NCBI RefSeq assembly: GCF_005233515.1
Contig: NZ_QFZZ01000009.1
Location: forward strand, 208,490-272,489
Length of the DNA: 64,000 bases
Source: Pseudomonas sp. CFBP13508
GTDB lineage: Bacteria; Pseudomonadota; Gammaproteobacteria; Pseudomonadales; Pseudomonadaceae
Direction: 5' to 3'
Position 1 is the first letter of the stretch. Each line of letters opens with the position of its first letter. Made by a program: the position numbers and the translations under genes. Below are positions 55,709 through 64,000 of this stretch, one piece after another. The notes below the pieces were generated by a model. It saw nothing but the letters and a program-made list of their open reading frames with translations, ran no database searches and was not told the DNA's origin.

Positions 55709-56449
55709 ATGAGCCCATCGTTCGACGTCGTGGAACTCGCCACGACCTATGCCAACAAATCCGCCCAGGACATCCTCAAGCTCGCCTTCGCCGAGTTCGG
55801 CGATGACTTGTGGATATCTTTCAGCGGCGCCGAGGACGTGGTGCTGGTGGACATGGCGTGGAAGCTGAACAAGAACGTCAAAGTGTTCAGCCTCGACACC
55901 GGCCGCCTGCATCCGGAGACCTACCGTTTCATCGAGCAGGTGCGCGAGCATTACAAGATCGATATTGAAATCGTCTCGCCGGACTACACGAAACTCGAAC
56001 CGTTCGTGAAGGAAAAAGGCTTGTTCAGTTTCTACAAAGATGGCCACGGCGAATGCTGCGGCATCCGCAAGATCGAACCGCTGCGGCGCAAGCTGTCCGA
56101 CGTCAAAGCCTGGGCCACCGGCCAGCGCCGCGATCAGAGCCCGGGCACCCGCAGCGCTGTGGCGGTGCTGGAAATCGACACAGCCTTCTCGACACCGGAA
56201 CGCACCCTGTACAAGTTCAACCCGCTGGCGCAGATGACCAGCGAGGAGATCTGGGGCTACATTCGCATGCTCGAACTACCGTACAACAGCCTGCACGAGC
56301 GCGGTTTCATCAGCATCGGCTGCGAACCCTGCACCCGCCCGGTGCTGCCGAACCAGCACGAGCGCGAAGGCCGCTGGTGGTGGGAAGAAGCCACGCAGAA
56401 AGAATGCGGGCTACATGCCGGGAATATCATCAGCAAGAGCAAGGTTTGA
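55709..56449 (+). CDS. cysH: adenylyl-sulfate (APS) reductase, [4Fe-4S] type
   Basis: A 246-residue CysH that reduces adenylyl sulfate to sulfite in cysteine synthesis. The four cluster cysteines (GECCGIRK near residue 116 and GCEPCTRP near 202) mark the APS-using bacterial type rather than PAPS reductase. The P-loop-like SFSGAEDVVL is near 40, and the C-terminal catalytic cysteine lies in KECGLH. AGGAAG precedes the ATG. Convergent partners are not linked functionally. Confidence 0.95.
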   Translation: MSPSFDVVELATTYANKSAQDILKLAFAEFGDDLWISFSGAEDVVLVDMAWKLNKNVKVFSLDTGRLHPETYRFIEQVREHYKIDIEIVSPDYTKLEPFVKEKGLFSFYKDGHGECCGIRKIEPLRRKLSDVKAWATGQRRDQSPGTRSAVAVLEIDTAFSTPERTLYKFNPLAQMTSEEIWGYIRMLELPYNSLHERGFISIGCEPCTRPVLPNQHEREGRWWWEEATQKECGLHAGNIISKSKV

Positions 56450-56471
56450 TCCCCCATTTATAGAAAGACCT

Positions 56472-56559
56472 GTGGGAGCGAGCCTGCTCGCGAAAGCGCA
56501 GTTCCAGTCAACGTTTCAGTTGCCTGATCCACCGCATTCGCGAGCAGGCTCGCTCCCAC
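56472..56559. repeat. REPIN, 88-bp type (copy 12)
   Basis: GTGGGA-outside doublet of exactly 88 bp shortly after the cysH stop. Confidence 0.92.
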
Positions 56560-56814
56560 ATTGATATGTGCCAGGCACATAAAAGGTGTACACAAGGTTG
56601 TCACCATCGGTGCCATTTATGTGTGCATGTTCAGTTCTGACGCCCTGAAAAGTTACACTCTCCAGCAGAATCCCCATCTGCTCGCCCCTCTGCAAAATCC
56701 CTCCCCTGAAAAAAATTCCTGCCCGATCGATCAATTTATATCGCCGGTTTTTCAGCGACTTATGTTGCATCGATAACTATTCGAAATGAGCCCTTCCACT
56801 TATAGATTCTCAAC

Positions 56815-56830
56815 TGGCACAAATCTGGCT
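56815..56830 (+). promoter_or_regulatory. candidate sigma-54 promoter of the permease-racemase operon
   Basis: TGGCACA-AATC-TGGCT has a perfect -24 box and correct GG to GC spacing; the -12 box has TGGC for TTGC. The predicted start near 56841 falls at the edge of the palindromic operator. Confidence 0.5.
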
Positions 56831-56843
56831 TTATCGCATACAT

Positions 56844-56859
56844 GTTTTGTATACAAAAC
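56844..56859. promoter_or_regulatory. perfect 16-bp palindrome, candidate operator
   Basis: GTTTTGTATACAAAAC reads identically on both strands. The core TTGTATACAA is typical of FCD-type GntR operators. No GntR gene is adjacent; the nearest regulator is the LysR gene at 59452. Confidence 0.55.
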
Positions 56860-57023
56860 TGCAAAACATGCACACTTTCGATCCGCAAGCCTGAAGCGCC
56901 CTATCCCGTACAGGCTGCAGATGCCCCGTAACCAGTGATGTTTTCACCGCCGCGACGAAGATTTGTCGAGCCTGAGCGCTCATGCACAGTCATCTCGGTG
57001 GCGAACGTCAGGAGCCTGCCGGA

Positions 57024-58562
57024 ATGCGTACAAGTCTTTCAAATAACATCGCGCTGAATCTGCCCTCCTCCACGCTCGATCAACCGTTGCCCGATGACGG
57101 GCTGAGCGAGCCGCTGCAACTGAGCCCGCGTCTGCACAACAGCGATCTGGCGCCGACCAAAGCCGAAGGTCGGCGCTGGGGCCAGTACAGCATCTTCGCC
57201 CTGTGGACGAATGATGTGCACAACATCGCCAACTACTCGTTCGCCATCGGCCTGTATGCGTTGGGCCTGGGCGGCTGGCAGATTCTGTTGTCGCTGGGGA
57301 TCGGCGCGGCGCTGGTGTACTTTTTCATGAATCTGTCGGGTTACATGGGGCAAAAAACCGGGGTGCCGTTTCCGGTGATCAGCCGGATCAGTTTCGGCAT
57401 TCACGGTGCGCAAATTCCTGCATTGATCAGGGCGGTTATCGCCATCGCCTGGTTCGGTATTCAGACGTATCTCGCCTCGGTGGTATTCCGCGTCTTGCTG
57501 ACTGCCGTGCATCCGGGCTTCGCTGAATACGATCACAACTCGATTCTGGGACTGTCGAGCCTGGGCTGGGTGTGCTTTGTAGCAATCTGGCTGGTGCAAC
57601 TGGCGATTCTCGCCTACGGCATGGAGATGGTGCGCCGTTACGAGGCGTTTGCCGGGCCGGTGATTCTGCTGACCGTTGCCGCTCTCGCCGGGTGGATGTA
57701 CTTCCAGGCCAACGCGACCATTGCCTGGTCGATCCGCGAGCCGCTGACCGGTGGCGAGATGTGGCGCAACATCTTCGCCGGCGGCGCGTTGTGGCTGGCG
57801 ATCTACGGCACGCTGATCCTCAACTTCTGCGACTTCGCCCGTTCTTCGCCGTGCCGCAAAACCATCAAGGTAGGAAATTTCTGGGGCTTGCCGGTGAACA
57901 TTCTGGTATTCGCCGCGATTACCGTGCTGCTGTGTGGCGCGCAGTTCCAGATCAACGGGCGAATCATCGAAAGCCCGACCGAGATCATCGCCTCGATCCC
58001 CAACACATTCTTCCTGGTGCTCGGCTGCCTGGCTTTTCTGATCGTCACCGTCGCAGTGAACATCATGGCCAACTTCGTCGCCCCGGCGTTCGTTCTCAGC
58101 AACCTCGCGCCGAAGTACCTGACCTTCCGCCGCGCCGGACTGATCAGCGCGACCATCGCTGTGCTGATCCTGCCGTGGAATCTCTACAACAGCCCGCTGG
58201 TGATCGTGTATTTCCTGTCGGGCCTCGGCGCCCTGCTCGGCCCGCTGTACGGAGTGATCATGGTCGACTACTGGCTGATCCGCAAAGGCCGGATCAATGT
58301 GCCGCAGCTCTACAGCGAAGATCCCAACGGCGCTTATTACTACAGCCGTGGCATCAATTTCCGCGCGGTGGCGGCGTTTATTCCGGCAGCGCTGATCGCC
58401 ATCGTCCTGGCCCTGGTACCCGGTTTCCACAGTGTTTCGCCGTTCTCCTGGCTGATCGGTGCCGGTATCGCCGGCATGCTTTACCTGATCATCGCCAAAC
58501 GCCAGACGCATTACGCCGAAGTCAGCGGCGAATGCATCGCTGTGGATAACGTCAGCCACTGA
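57024..58562 (+). CDS. NCS1-family permease (nucleobase, hydantoin or allantoin)
   Basis: A 512-residue transporter with about 12 membrane segments and NCS1 features: WGQYSIFALWTNDVHNIANY near residue 50, LSGYMGQKTGVPFPVISRISFG near 107 (two adjoining pieces), and NFCDFARSSPCRKTI near 270. NCS1 members import purines, pyrimidines, hydantoins or allantoin with a cation. The downstream racemase favours hydantoin or allantoin. The ATG at 57024 follows AGGAG; an ATG 42 bases earlier is in frame but lacks such a site. Confidence 0.87.
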   Translation: MRTSLSNNIALNLPSSTLDQPLPDDGLSEPLQLSPRLHNSDLAPTKAEGRRWGQYSIFALWTNDVHNIANYSFAIGLYALGLGGWQILLSLGIGAALVYFFMNLSGYMGQKTGVPFPVISRISFGIHGAQIPALIRAVIAIAWFGIQTYLASVVFRVLLTAVHPGFAEYDHNSILGLSSLGWVCFVAIWLVQLAILAYGMEMVRRYEAFAGPVILLTVAALAGWMYFQANATIAWSIREPLTGGEMWRNIFAGGALWLAIYGTLILNFCDFARSSPCRKTIKVGNFWGLPVNILVFAAITVLLCGAQFQINGRIIESPTEIIASIPNTFFLVLGCLAFLIVTVAVNIMANFVAPAFVLSNLAPKYLTFRRAGLISATIAVLILPWNLYNSPLVIVYFLSGLGALLGPLYGVIMVDYWLIRKGRINVPQLYSEDPNGAYYYSRGINFRAVAAFIPAALIAIVLALVPGFHSVSPFSWLIGAGIAGMLYLIIAKRQTHYAEVSGECIAVDNVSH

Positions 58563-58616
58563 TCCCTTCGCGGCCCGGTTTTCGGGCCGCACCACTGCCC
58601 GCAATAAGGATTTTCC

Positions 58617-59345
58617 ATGCGTATTCTCGTGGTCAACGTCAACACCACCGAATCCATCACCGACGCCATCGCCCGCTCGGCGCAGGCCGTCGCTTCACCC
58701 GGCACCGAAATCGTCGGCCTGACCCCGTACTTCGGCGCCGAATCGATTGAAGGCAATTTCGAAAGCTACCTGGCCGCCATCGCCGTTATGGATCGGGTGA
58801 TGGCCTACGATCAACCGTTCGATGCGGTGATCCAGGCGGGTTACGGCGAGCACGGCCGCGAGGGTTTGCAGGAATTGCTCAACGTGCCGGTGGTGGACAT
58901 CACCGATGCGGCGGCCAGCACCGCGATGTTCCTCGGCCATGCCTACTCGGTGGTGACCACACTGGATCGCACCGTGCCGCTGATCGAGGATCGGCTGAAA
59001 TTGTCCGGTCTGTGGGATCGCTGCGCCTCGGTGCGCGCCAGTGGTCTGGCGGTTCTGGAGCTTGAACACGAACCGCAGCGCGCACTGGAAGCGATTGTGC
59101 AGCAGGCCGAACTGGCGGTGACCCAGGACAAGGCCGAGGTGATTTGCCTGGGCTGCGGCGGCATGGCCGGGCTGGATGAACAGATCCGTCGGCGCACCGG
59201 CGTGCCGGTGGTGGATGGCGTGACGGCGGCGGTGACGATTGCCGAATCGCTGGTGCGCTTGAAGTTGTCGACGTCGAAGGTGCGGACTTATGCGACGCCA
59301 CGGCCGAAGAATATTGTTGGCTGGGCGCAGCGCTTTTCTCGATAG
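58617..59345 (+). CDS. hydantoin/allantoin racemase-like protein (Asp/Glu racemase superfamily)
   Basis: A 242-residue protein with the HyuE/HpxA pattern: ILVVNVNTTESITDAI at the start and VICLGCGGMAGL near 175-185 with Cys180. In many hydantoin racemases the first catalytic cysteine is in a CFGDPG-like loop; here the loop reads AGYGEHG with Gly75, so that cysteine is absent. It may be a divergent racemase, a decarboxylase-like relative, or use another base. It lies 54 bases after the permease gene and probably shares its transcript. Confidence 0.78.
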   Translation: MRILVVNVNTTESITDAIARSAQAVASPGTEIVGLTPYFGAESIEGNFESYLAAIAVMDRVMAYDQPFDAVIQAGYGEHGREGLQELLNVPVVDITDAAASTAMFLGHAYSVVTTLDRTVPLIEDRLKLSGLWDRCASVRASGLAVLELEHEPQRALEAIVQQAELAVTQDKAEVICLGCGGMAGLDEQIRRRTGVPVVDGVTAAVTIAESLVRLKLSTSKVRTYATPRPKNIVGWAQRFSR

Positions 59346-59360
59346 ACCGAGTTGCCTTTT

Positions 59361-59423
59361 TCGCGAGCAGGCTCGCTCCCACATTTGCACCGCGTCTCCC
59401 TGTGGGAGCGAGCCTGCTCGCGA
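59361..59423. repeat. REP doublet, inside-out type (copy 13)
   Basis: TCGCGA-outside doublet between the convergent racemase and LysR genes. Confidence 0.92.
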
Positions 59424-59451
59424 ATGCATACGACTCGGTCCCAAGCCTTAC

Positions 59452-60375
59452 TTAGATGGCACTAAACCGCCGCCCCAGTCCCTGCTCAGCAAACTGTTCA
59501 ATCACGAAATCCACAAACGCCCGCGTCTTGCCCGGCAACAATTTGTGCTCGGCGTAATAGATCGAAATGTTGCCGTCATCGACAAACCAGTCCGGCAGCA
59601 CTCGCTGTAACGTCCCTGTTTGAAGATACGGGACCGCAAACGGCATGCTCACCAGCGCAATGCCCAAACCTTGCATCGCCGTCGCGCACGCCGCCTCGGA
59701 ATCACTCATGGTCATCCTCGCCCGCAACGTTAGCGGACTGTGTTGCTGATCGCGATGAGTCAGTTGCCAGGAACGCACGCGCCCGGTCTGCGGTGAGCGA
59801 ATCAGAATGCCGTCGTGTTGCCTGAGGTCATCGGGATGGCTGATCGGCGCATTTTTTTGCAGATAATCCTCCGATGCCACCAACACCCGATGTGCCGGCG
59901 TCAGCCTGCGCGCAACCACGCCTTGTGGCAGTTCAAAGCCGCCGCCAATCGCCGCGTCGAAGCCCTGCCCGATCAGGTCGACCTGACGGTTATCGAAATT
60001 CCAGTCCGGGTTGATCGCCGGATAGCGCCGCAGAAACTCACCGAGCAGCGGCACGATATACAGACGACCGAACACCGTGCCCATGCTGACTTTCAGCGTG
60101 CCGGCCGGTTGCCCACCGGCACTGGCCAGATTGGCCACGGCATTCTGGATGGTGGTCAGGCTGGCGCTGACTTCACTCAAAAACAGCTGCCCCGCTTCGG
60201 TCAGGGTCAGGCTGCGTGTACTACGCTGGAACAGCCGCACGCCGAGCCGCGCCTCCAGTTTCGCCACGCTTTTGCCCACCGCGGCCGGGGTCAGGCTCAA
60301 GCGTCGCGCAGCTTCGGCAAAGCTGCCGACTTCGGCGCTGCGCACAAAGCATTCGATACTGCTGAACGTTTCCAT
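59452..60375 (-). CDS. LysR-family transcriptional regulator
   Basis: A 307-residue LysR protein with an N-terminal helix-turn-helix (FVRSAEVGSFAEAARRLSLT; KSVAKLEARLGVRLFQRSTR) and a periplasmic-binding-like effector domain. It is divergent from an SDR gene 125 bp away and likely controls it. ATG at 60375 (METFSSIECF) is the family-typical start; the 15 codons upstream are not conserved. Confidence 0.9.
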   Translation of the reverse strand: METFSSIECFVRSAEVGSFAEAARRLSLTPAAVGKSVAKLEARLGVRLFQRSTRSLTLTEAGQLFLSEVSASLTTIQNAVANLASAGGQPAGTLKVSMGTVFGRLYIVPLLGEFLRRYPAINPDWNFDNRQVDLIGQGFDAAIGGGFELPQGVVARRLTPAHRVLVASEDYLQKNAPISHPDDLRQHDGILIRSPQTGRVRSWQLTHRDQQHSPLTLRARMTMSDSEAACATAMQGLGIALVSMPFAVPYLQTGTLQRVLPDWFVDDGNISIYYAEHKLLPGKTRAFVDFVIEQFAEQGLGRRFSAI

Positions 60376-60500
60376 GATCGCCACTATAAACTTCTGGTTT
60401 ACACAGACTATAGCAATCATGGTCTACCCGGTTGTCGATGCCACGCCGATACTCGGCACCAACACCAAGGCATTCCGCCTTGAACACTTGGAGATCGAAC

Positions 60501-61247
60501 ATGACCACTCAACACCTCAGCGGCAAAGTCGCTCTGATTCAAGGCGGTTCGCGCGGCATCGGCGCGGCCATCGTCAAACGTCTGGCCGCTGAAGGCGCCG
60601 CCGTCGCTTTCACTTACGTCAGCTCCGCCGCCAAAGCCGAAGAACTGCAGAACAGCATCACTGGCAACGGCGGCAAAGCCCTGGCGATCAAGGCTGACAG
60701 CGCCGATGCCGGCGCGATTCGCCACGCCGTCAGCGCCACCGTCGAAGCGTTTGGCCGGCTGGACATTCTGGTCAACAACGCCGGCGTGCTGGCCATCGCG
60801 CCGCTGGAAGATTTCAAACTCGAAGATTTCGATCAGACTTTGGCCATCAACGTGCGCAGCGTGTTCATTGCTTCGCAGGAAGCGGCGAAACACATGGGCG
60901 AAGGCTCGCGGATCATCAACATCGGCAGCACCAACGCCGACCGCATGCCCTTCGGCGGTGGCGGCGTGTACGCGATGAGCAAGTCGGCACTGGTCGGCCT
61001 GACCAAAGGGCTGGCCCGCGACCTCGGCCCACGCGGCATCACCATCAACAACGTACAACCTGGCCCGGTCGACACCGACATGAACCCGGCCCATGGCGAA
61101 TTCGCCGACAGCCTGATCCCGCTGATGGCCGTCGGTCGTTACGGCACCGCCGATGAAATCGCCAGCTTCGTCGCCTACCTGGCCGGGCCGGAAGCCGGTT
61201 ACATCACCGGTGCCAGCCTGACCATCGACGGTGGTTTCGGCGCCTGA
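60501..61247 (+). CDS. SDR-family oxidoreductase (FabG-like)
   Basis: A 248-residue short-chain dehydrogenase. Cofactor motif QGGSRGIGAAI near residue 14, NNAGVLA near 90, catalytic Ser in INIGSTNA and Tyr-x3-Lys in YAMSKSAL near 155-160, and a C-terminal ITGASLTIDGGFGA. Resembles 3-oxoacyl-ACP-reductase-like proteins regulated by a divergent LysR; the substrate is not evident. GGAGA precedes the ATG at 60501. Confidence 0.9.
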   Translation: MTTQHLSGKVALIQGGSRGIGAAIVKRLAAEGAAVAFTYVSSAAKAEELQNSITGNGGKALAIKADSADAGAIRHAVSATVEAFGRLDILVNNAGVLAIAPLEDFKLEDFDQTLAINVRSVFIASQEAAKHMGEGSRIINIGSTNADRMPFGGGGVYAMSKSALVGLTKGLARDLGPRGITINNVQPGPVDTDMNPAHGEFADSLIPLMAVGRYGTADEIASFVAYLAGPEAGYITGASLTIDGGFGA

Positions 61248-61258
61248 CAGACCGGCAA

Positions 61259-61298
61259 GAAAAAACGCCGCCCTTCTTTATAGGAAGGGCGGCGTTTT
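61259..61298. terminator. bidirectional intrinsic terminator
   Basis: AAAACGCCGCCCTTC and its exact reverse complement around a TTTATA loop, with A and T tails. Lies between the convergent SDR and HAD genes. Confidence 0.92.
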
Positions 61299-61308
61299 GT
61301 GTGGACGG

Positions 61309-62004
61309 TCAAGCCAGTTCCAGCGTCGGCAGGCCAAAGGCGCTGGGCATAAATGCTTTCAGCGAACGAATAATGCCGTCAGCGTGAGCATATTTCTCAT
61401 CGGCCATCGCTGCGTCGGGGATAGCGATTGCGGTCATGCCTGCCGCTTTCGCCGCAGTGACGCCAAACGGCGAGTCCTCGAACACCAGACAATCCGAGGG
61501 CGCGACGCCCAGACGCCTGGCAGCGGTGAGAAAGATATCCGGCGCCGGTTTGGCGGCGCCGACTTCCGGATCGTCTGCCGTGACGATGAAATCGAACAGC
61601 GCAAACCACTCACGGTGCAAGGTGGTTTTCTGCCCGAACGACTGGCGCGACGAACTGGTGCCGACTGCGATCGGGATGTTGTGCGCCTTGAGGTGACGCA
61701 CCAGCGCTTCGGCCCCCGGCATCGCCTGCGCCTTGGGGAAACGCTCGCGCATCAGCGGCTCGCGGATCTGCAGAAATTCTTCCGGAGTGATCGGTAACTC
61801 CAGCGCCTGCACCACGTAATTGGCCAGGTCATTGGCACCGCGACCAATGATGTTTTGTTTGACGCTCCAGTCGAAGGTTTTCCCGTAGCGCCCGGCAATC
61901 AGCGAGGTGACCTCGGTGTAAATGCCCTCGGTATCGAGCAGCAAACCGTCCATATCGAAAATCACGGCCTTGATCGGGCCGAACGTCTTCAGCGGTGCAT
62001 TCAT
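61309..62004 (-). CDS. HAD-superfamily phosphatase (subfamily IA, GS1-like)
   Basis: A 231-residue hydrolase with motif I FDMDGLLLDTEG near residue 15, motif II VGTSSSRQSF near 117, motif III lysine in VGAAKPAPDIF and motif IV FEDSPFGVTAAKAAG. This pattern is that of beta-phosphoglucomutase-like and pseudouridine- or sugar-phosphate phosphatases. The exact substrate cannot be told. Two adjacent ATG codons (62007 and 62004) are possible starts; the longer frame to 62109 has no support. Confidence 0.88.
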   Translation of the reverse strand: MNAPLKTFGPIKAVIFDMDGLLLDTEGIYTEVTSLIAGRYGKTFDWSVKQNIIGRGANDLANYVVQALELPITPEEFLQIREPLMRERFPKAQAMPGAEALVRHLKAHNIPIAVGTSSSRQSFGQKTTLHREWFALFDFIVTADDPEVGAAKPAPDIFLTAARRLGVAPSDCLVFEDSPFGVTAAKAAGMTAIAIPDAAMADEKYAHADGIIRSLKAFMPSAFGLPTLELA

Positions 62005-62225
62005 CATCGGATCCGTTAACAAAGACATCCCGGGCGACAGGCAACGTGCCGCAACGCGGATCTGATTAATGGGTTCAGCAGCATAGCGAGGCCGATGGAC
62101 ATTGAGCAACGGGCAATGCCATCGACGCCTTTTCGCATTTAGCGAAAACTCCTACAGACACTGCCTACTTCCCCGACTTCTTTCCTTTTTGATCCCCCGC
62201 AAAGTCCGCGCTCCCGTTTTTTCAC

Positions 62226-64000
62226 ATGCGCGAGCGACTGCGAATGTTTCAACCCGATCGGCTCCTGGCCCTGAACAACAGCATCGGACTGCTGGTGGTG
62301 GCCGCCCTGAATCCGAAGCAGCCAAATTTCGAAGCGCTGATCGACGAGTTCCGCCTGTGCCTGAACAACTACGACGCCTGGGCCGAGCAGTTCTGGACCG
62401 GGACCGCGCTGGACATCGAGCAGGTGTTCAAGGTTGGCAATGACGTGCAACTGAGCGCGCCCATCACCTCGCGCGCCCCCATCAGTTCATCGGTGGTCAT
62501 GTGTTCGGCCAGCGGTCCGTTGACCTTGGTGCACATGTTTGAAGCGGCGCGCTTTGTGCCGATCGGCGACACCCCGGTGACCCTCGAACCGCTGCTCAGC
62601 GAAGTCGACGGCGTACAGACCTTCGGCCAGCCGCTGCGCCACACCATCGGCCCGAGCGGGATCCTCGAGGTGACCGATTGCATGCGCGGCCAGCGCTACC
62701 GCGTCACTTTCTTTCCCGATGTTTCTACCGACCATGTCCGCACCCTGTATGCCTCATATGAAGGCGTCATTGCCGGTCTTGAAGGTTGGCTGCGCGGCGA
62801 ATGGACGGGCTTTCAGCCGCAATGGACGGAGTTTTCCAGCGCCGGTTTTCTTGATCGTTACGGGCAGTTGCAGCGGGCCGATTGGCGCGGTCTGGAAAAA
62901 GCTTTGAACGGGGTTTGGGACGACATCCAGCAACTGTTTGCCCTCCTCGCCGATCTGCAGGAACACAGCGCAAAGCTTCTGGAATACCTGAGCGAAGTCG
63001 AACTTGAGGCGCTGCTTGCCGCTTCAAACGAGGCGATTGCCAACGCCTTGTTGATGCTCAGCGACGAGCCGTTGCTGTTCATTCATCTGGCTGCTTTCAC
63101 CAGTTGGCTGAAGATGCTGCCGCCGCAATACCTCGCCGAAGTGGTGGCCGAAGTTCGCACCGAGTTGCTCATCAGCTTTCTGTTGATGCGCGTGGCGGGC
63201 GGTGCCGGCGTATCGCTACGTTTGAGCAGCAAGGTCCTGGCGAAAATCAAGTCGCCACGGGCGCGGGAATGGCTGGCCGCGTCAGCCTTGCGTCTGGCTG
63301 AGCTGACTTCAACGCCGGAACTCAAGCAGCACGCGAGCACGCTGAAGCCGCTGATGTTTCATGCGCGCGAGGTGGAGCTGAAGCCGACACCGTCGATTCC
63401 ACTGAACATTCGCCAGGCCGACGCGGTGGTGCTCAGCGTGCCGAATCCGGCGCCACTCGCGCGGGAAAAATCCCGAGGCATGGCCCGTCTTGAGCGCCAC
63501 GAGCCCCACGACGACGCGCCCGACCAGGCAAAAAACCCCAACGGCGATGCCGCCGATTGCGTGCCCAACACCTGTACCAATGGCTGCCCGGTGTCGATGG
63601 TCACCGGCGAAGAACTGCTGACCCTGACCGACACGGTGCTCGACGGCGTGCTGCCCTTCGAGTTCACCCGCTTGTACCGCAGCAGCGCGGTCGAGATCGA
63701 CATCGGCCTGGGTTTCGGCTGGAGCCATACGCTCGCGCATCGCCTGGCCTTCGACGGCGATGGCGTGATCTGGATCGACCACGAGAACCGCCGCACCCGC
63801 TTTCCCCTGCCCAACGTCGCGCGCCCGGCGATCCACAACAGCCTGTCGCGGGCGGCGATCTTTCTCGGCGATGAGCCGGAAGAACTGATCCTCGCCCTGG
63901 CCGGGGAAACCGCACGGTTCTATCACTTTCGCGCCGGCCGGCTGACCGCAATCAGCGATGTCTACGGCAATCGTCTGACCCTGCAACGCGATCGCTCCGA
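62226..64000 (+). CDS. Rhs-family protein, N-terminal part (runs off the window)
   Basis: An open frame of at least 591 residues. Residues about 1-440 are a helical N-terminal region without motifs that I recognise (two hydrophobic stretches, one near 295-312 containing LLISFLLMRVAGGAG). The Rhs start follows: CPVSMVTGEELLTLTDTVLDG and FEFTRLYRSSAVEIDIGLGFGWSH, the segment that begins the YD-repeat shell in polymorphic toxins. The toxin tip and any immunity gene lie outside. ATG at 62226 or 62244; neither has a good ribosome site. Confidence 0.82.
   Translation, partial: MRERLRMFQPDRLLALNNSIGLLVVAALNPKQPNFEALIDEFRLCLNNYDAWAEQFWTGTALDIEQVFKVGNDVQLSAPITSRAPISSSVVMCSASGPLTLVHMFEAARFVPIGDTPVTLEPLLSEVDGVQTFGQPLRHTIGPSGILEVTDCMRGQRYRVTFFPDVSTDHVRTLYASYEGVIAGLEGWLRGEWTGFQPQWTEFSSAGFLDRYGQLQRADWRGLEKALNGVWDDIQQLFALLADLQEHSAKLLEYLSEVELEALLAASNEAIANALLMLSDEPLLFIHLAAFTSWLKMLPPQYLAEVVAEVRTELLISFLLMRVAGGAGVSLRLSSKVLAKIKSPRAREWLAASALRLAELTSTPELKQHASTLKPLMFHAREVELKPTPSIPLNIRQADAVVLSVPNPAPLAREKSRGMARLERHEPHDDAPDQAKNPNGDAADCVPNTCTNGCPVSMVTGEELLTLTDTVLDGVLPFEFTRLYRSSAVEIDIGLGFGWSHTLAHRLAFDGDGVIWIDHENRRTRFPLPNVARPAIHNSLSRAAIFLGDEPEELILALAGETARFYHFRAGRLTAISDVYGNRLTLQRDRS

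Larger units (their letters stand above)
56560..57023 (+). other. AT-richer intergenic region upstream of the NCS1 permease gene
   Basis: No gene is supported. The stretch is visibly richer in A and T than its surroundings and holds a sigma-54-like element (56815-56830), a perfect 16-bp palindrome (56844-56859) inside a larger CATGTTTTG...CAAAACATG inverted repeat (56841-56870), and about 180 bases of leader before the permease start. Confidence 0.6.

Noticed and set aside
62102..62443. Short plus-strand frame (113 residues) before and over the Rhs start
   Set aside because: Out of frame with the Rhs gene, rich in R/S/P, and ends inside the Rhs coding region.

Overview
The window is a high-GC gammaproteobacterial chromosome segment that reads as Pseudomonas of the P. 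fluorescens lineage. The reasons are gene content and order (oprF-sigX-cmpX-crfX-cmaX, a 71-residue rmf beside pyrD and rlmL, the acnD/prpF type of methylcitrate operon, nasS-nasT with nasA-kinase-nirBD-nitrate reductase-cobA) and 13 intergenic copies of a REP doublet built on GAGCGAGCCTGCTCGC. No tRNA, rRNA, CRISPR, transposase or integrase was seen. Coding density is high and genes lie on both strands.

Layout. 1-1766: 5' part of smc and a GntR regulator (minus). 2036-8176: purine catabolism, xdhA-xdhB-xdhC-guaD. 8333-10647: divergent GntR regulator and BenE-type transporter. 10897-19960: housekeeping genes (yggL, dacB, a CHASE/PAS/GGDEF protein, rlmL, rmf, pyrD). 20178-31991: nitrate assimilation, nasS-nasT, nasA, a PP2C-kinase fusion, nirB-nirD-nitrate reductase-cobA. 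32061-37731: envelope block on the minus strand (oprF, sigX, cmpX, crfX, cmaX, then rraA-like and an alpha/beta hydrolase). 37830-41192: ppsA with divergent ppsR. 41304-49819: propionate operon prpR-prpB-prpC-acnD-prpF-prpD (minus). 50221-53284: three-gene retropepsin-like / 7TM / ATP-grasp ligase cluster. 53498-56449: pabB, thrH, cysH. 57024-59345: NCS1 permease and hydantoin/allantoin-type racemase. 59452-62004: LysR, SDR and HAD proteins. 62226-end: 5' part of an Rhs-family gene running off the window.

Main regulatory observation. nasS-nasT, nasA and nirB each have a sigma-54-type -24/-12 element followed by a leader with hairpins whose six-base loops carry A at position 1 and G at position 4. 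That is the recognition pattern of ANTAR antiterminators such as NasT. In each leader the last hexaloop hairpin overlaps the 5' arm of an intrinsic terminator placed before the gene. The nirB leader has three such hairpins, and the nasS leader predicts that nasST controls itself. The NasS sensor, NasT antiterminator, nitrate importer, both reductases and the siroheme methyltransferase therefore form one nitrate-gated circuit. Sigma-54-like elements also precede xdhA and the NCS1 permease gene, so nitrogen scavenging recurs through the window.

Limits: functions come from reading translated motifs by eye. No database search, folding program or alignment was run.
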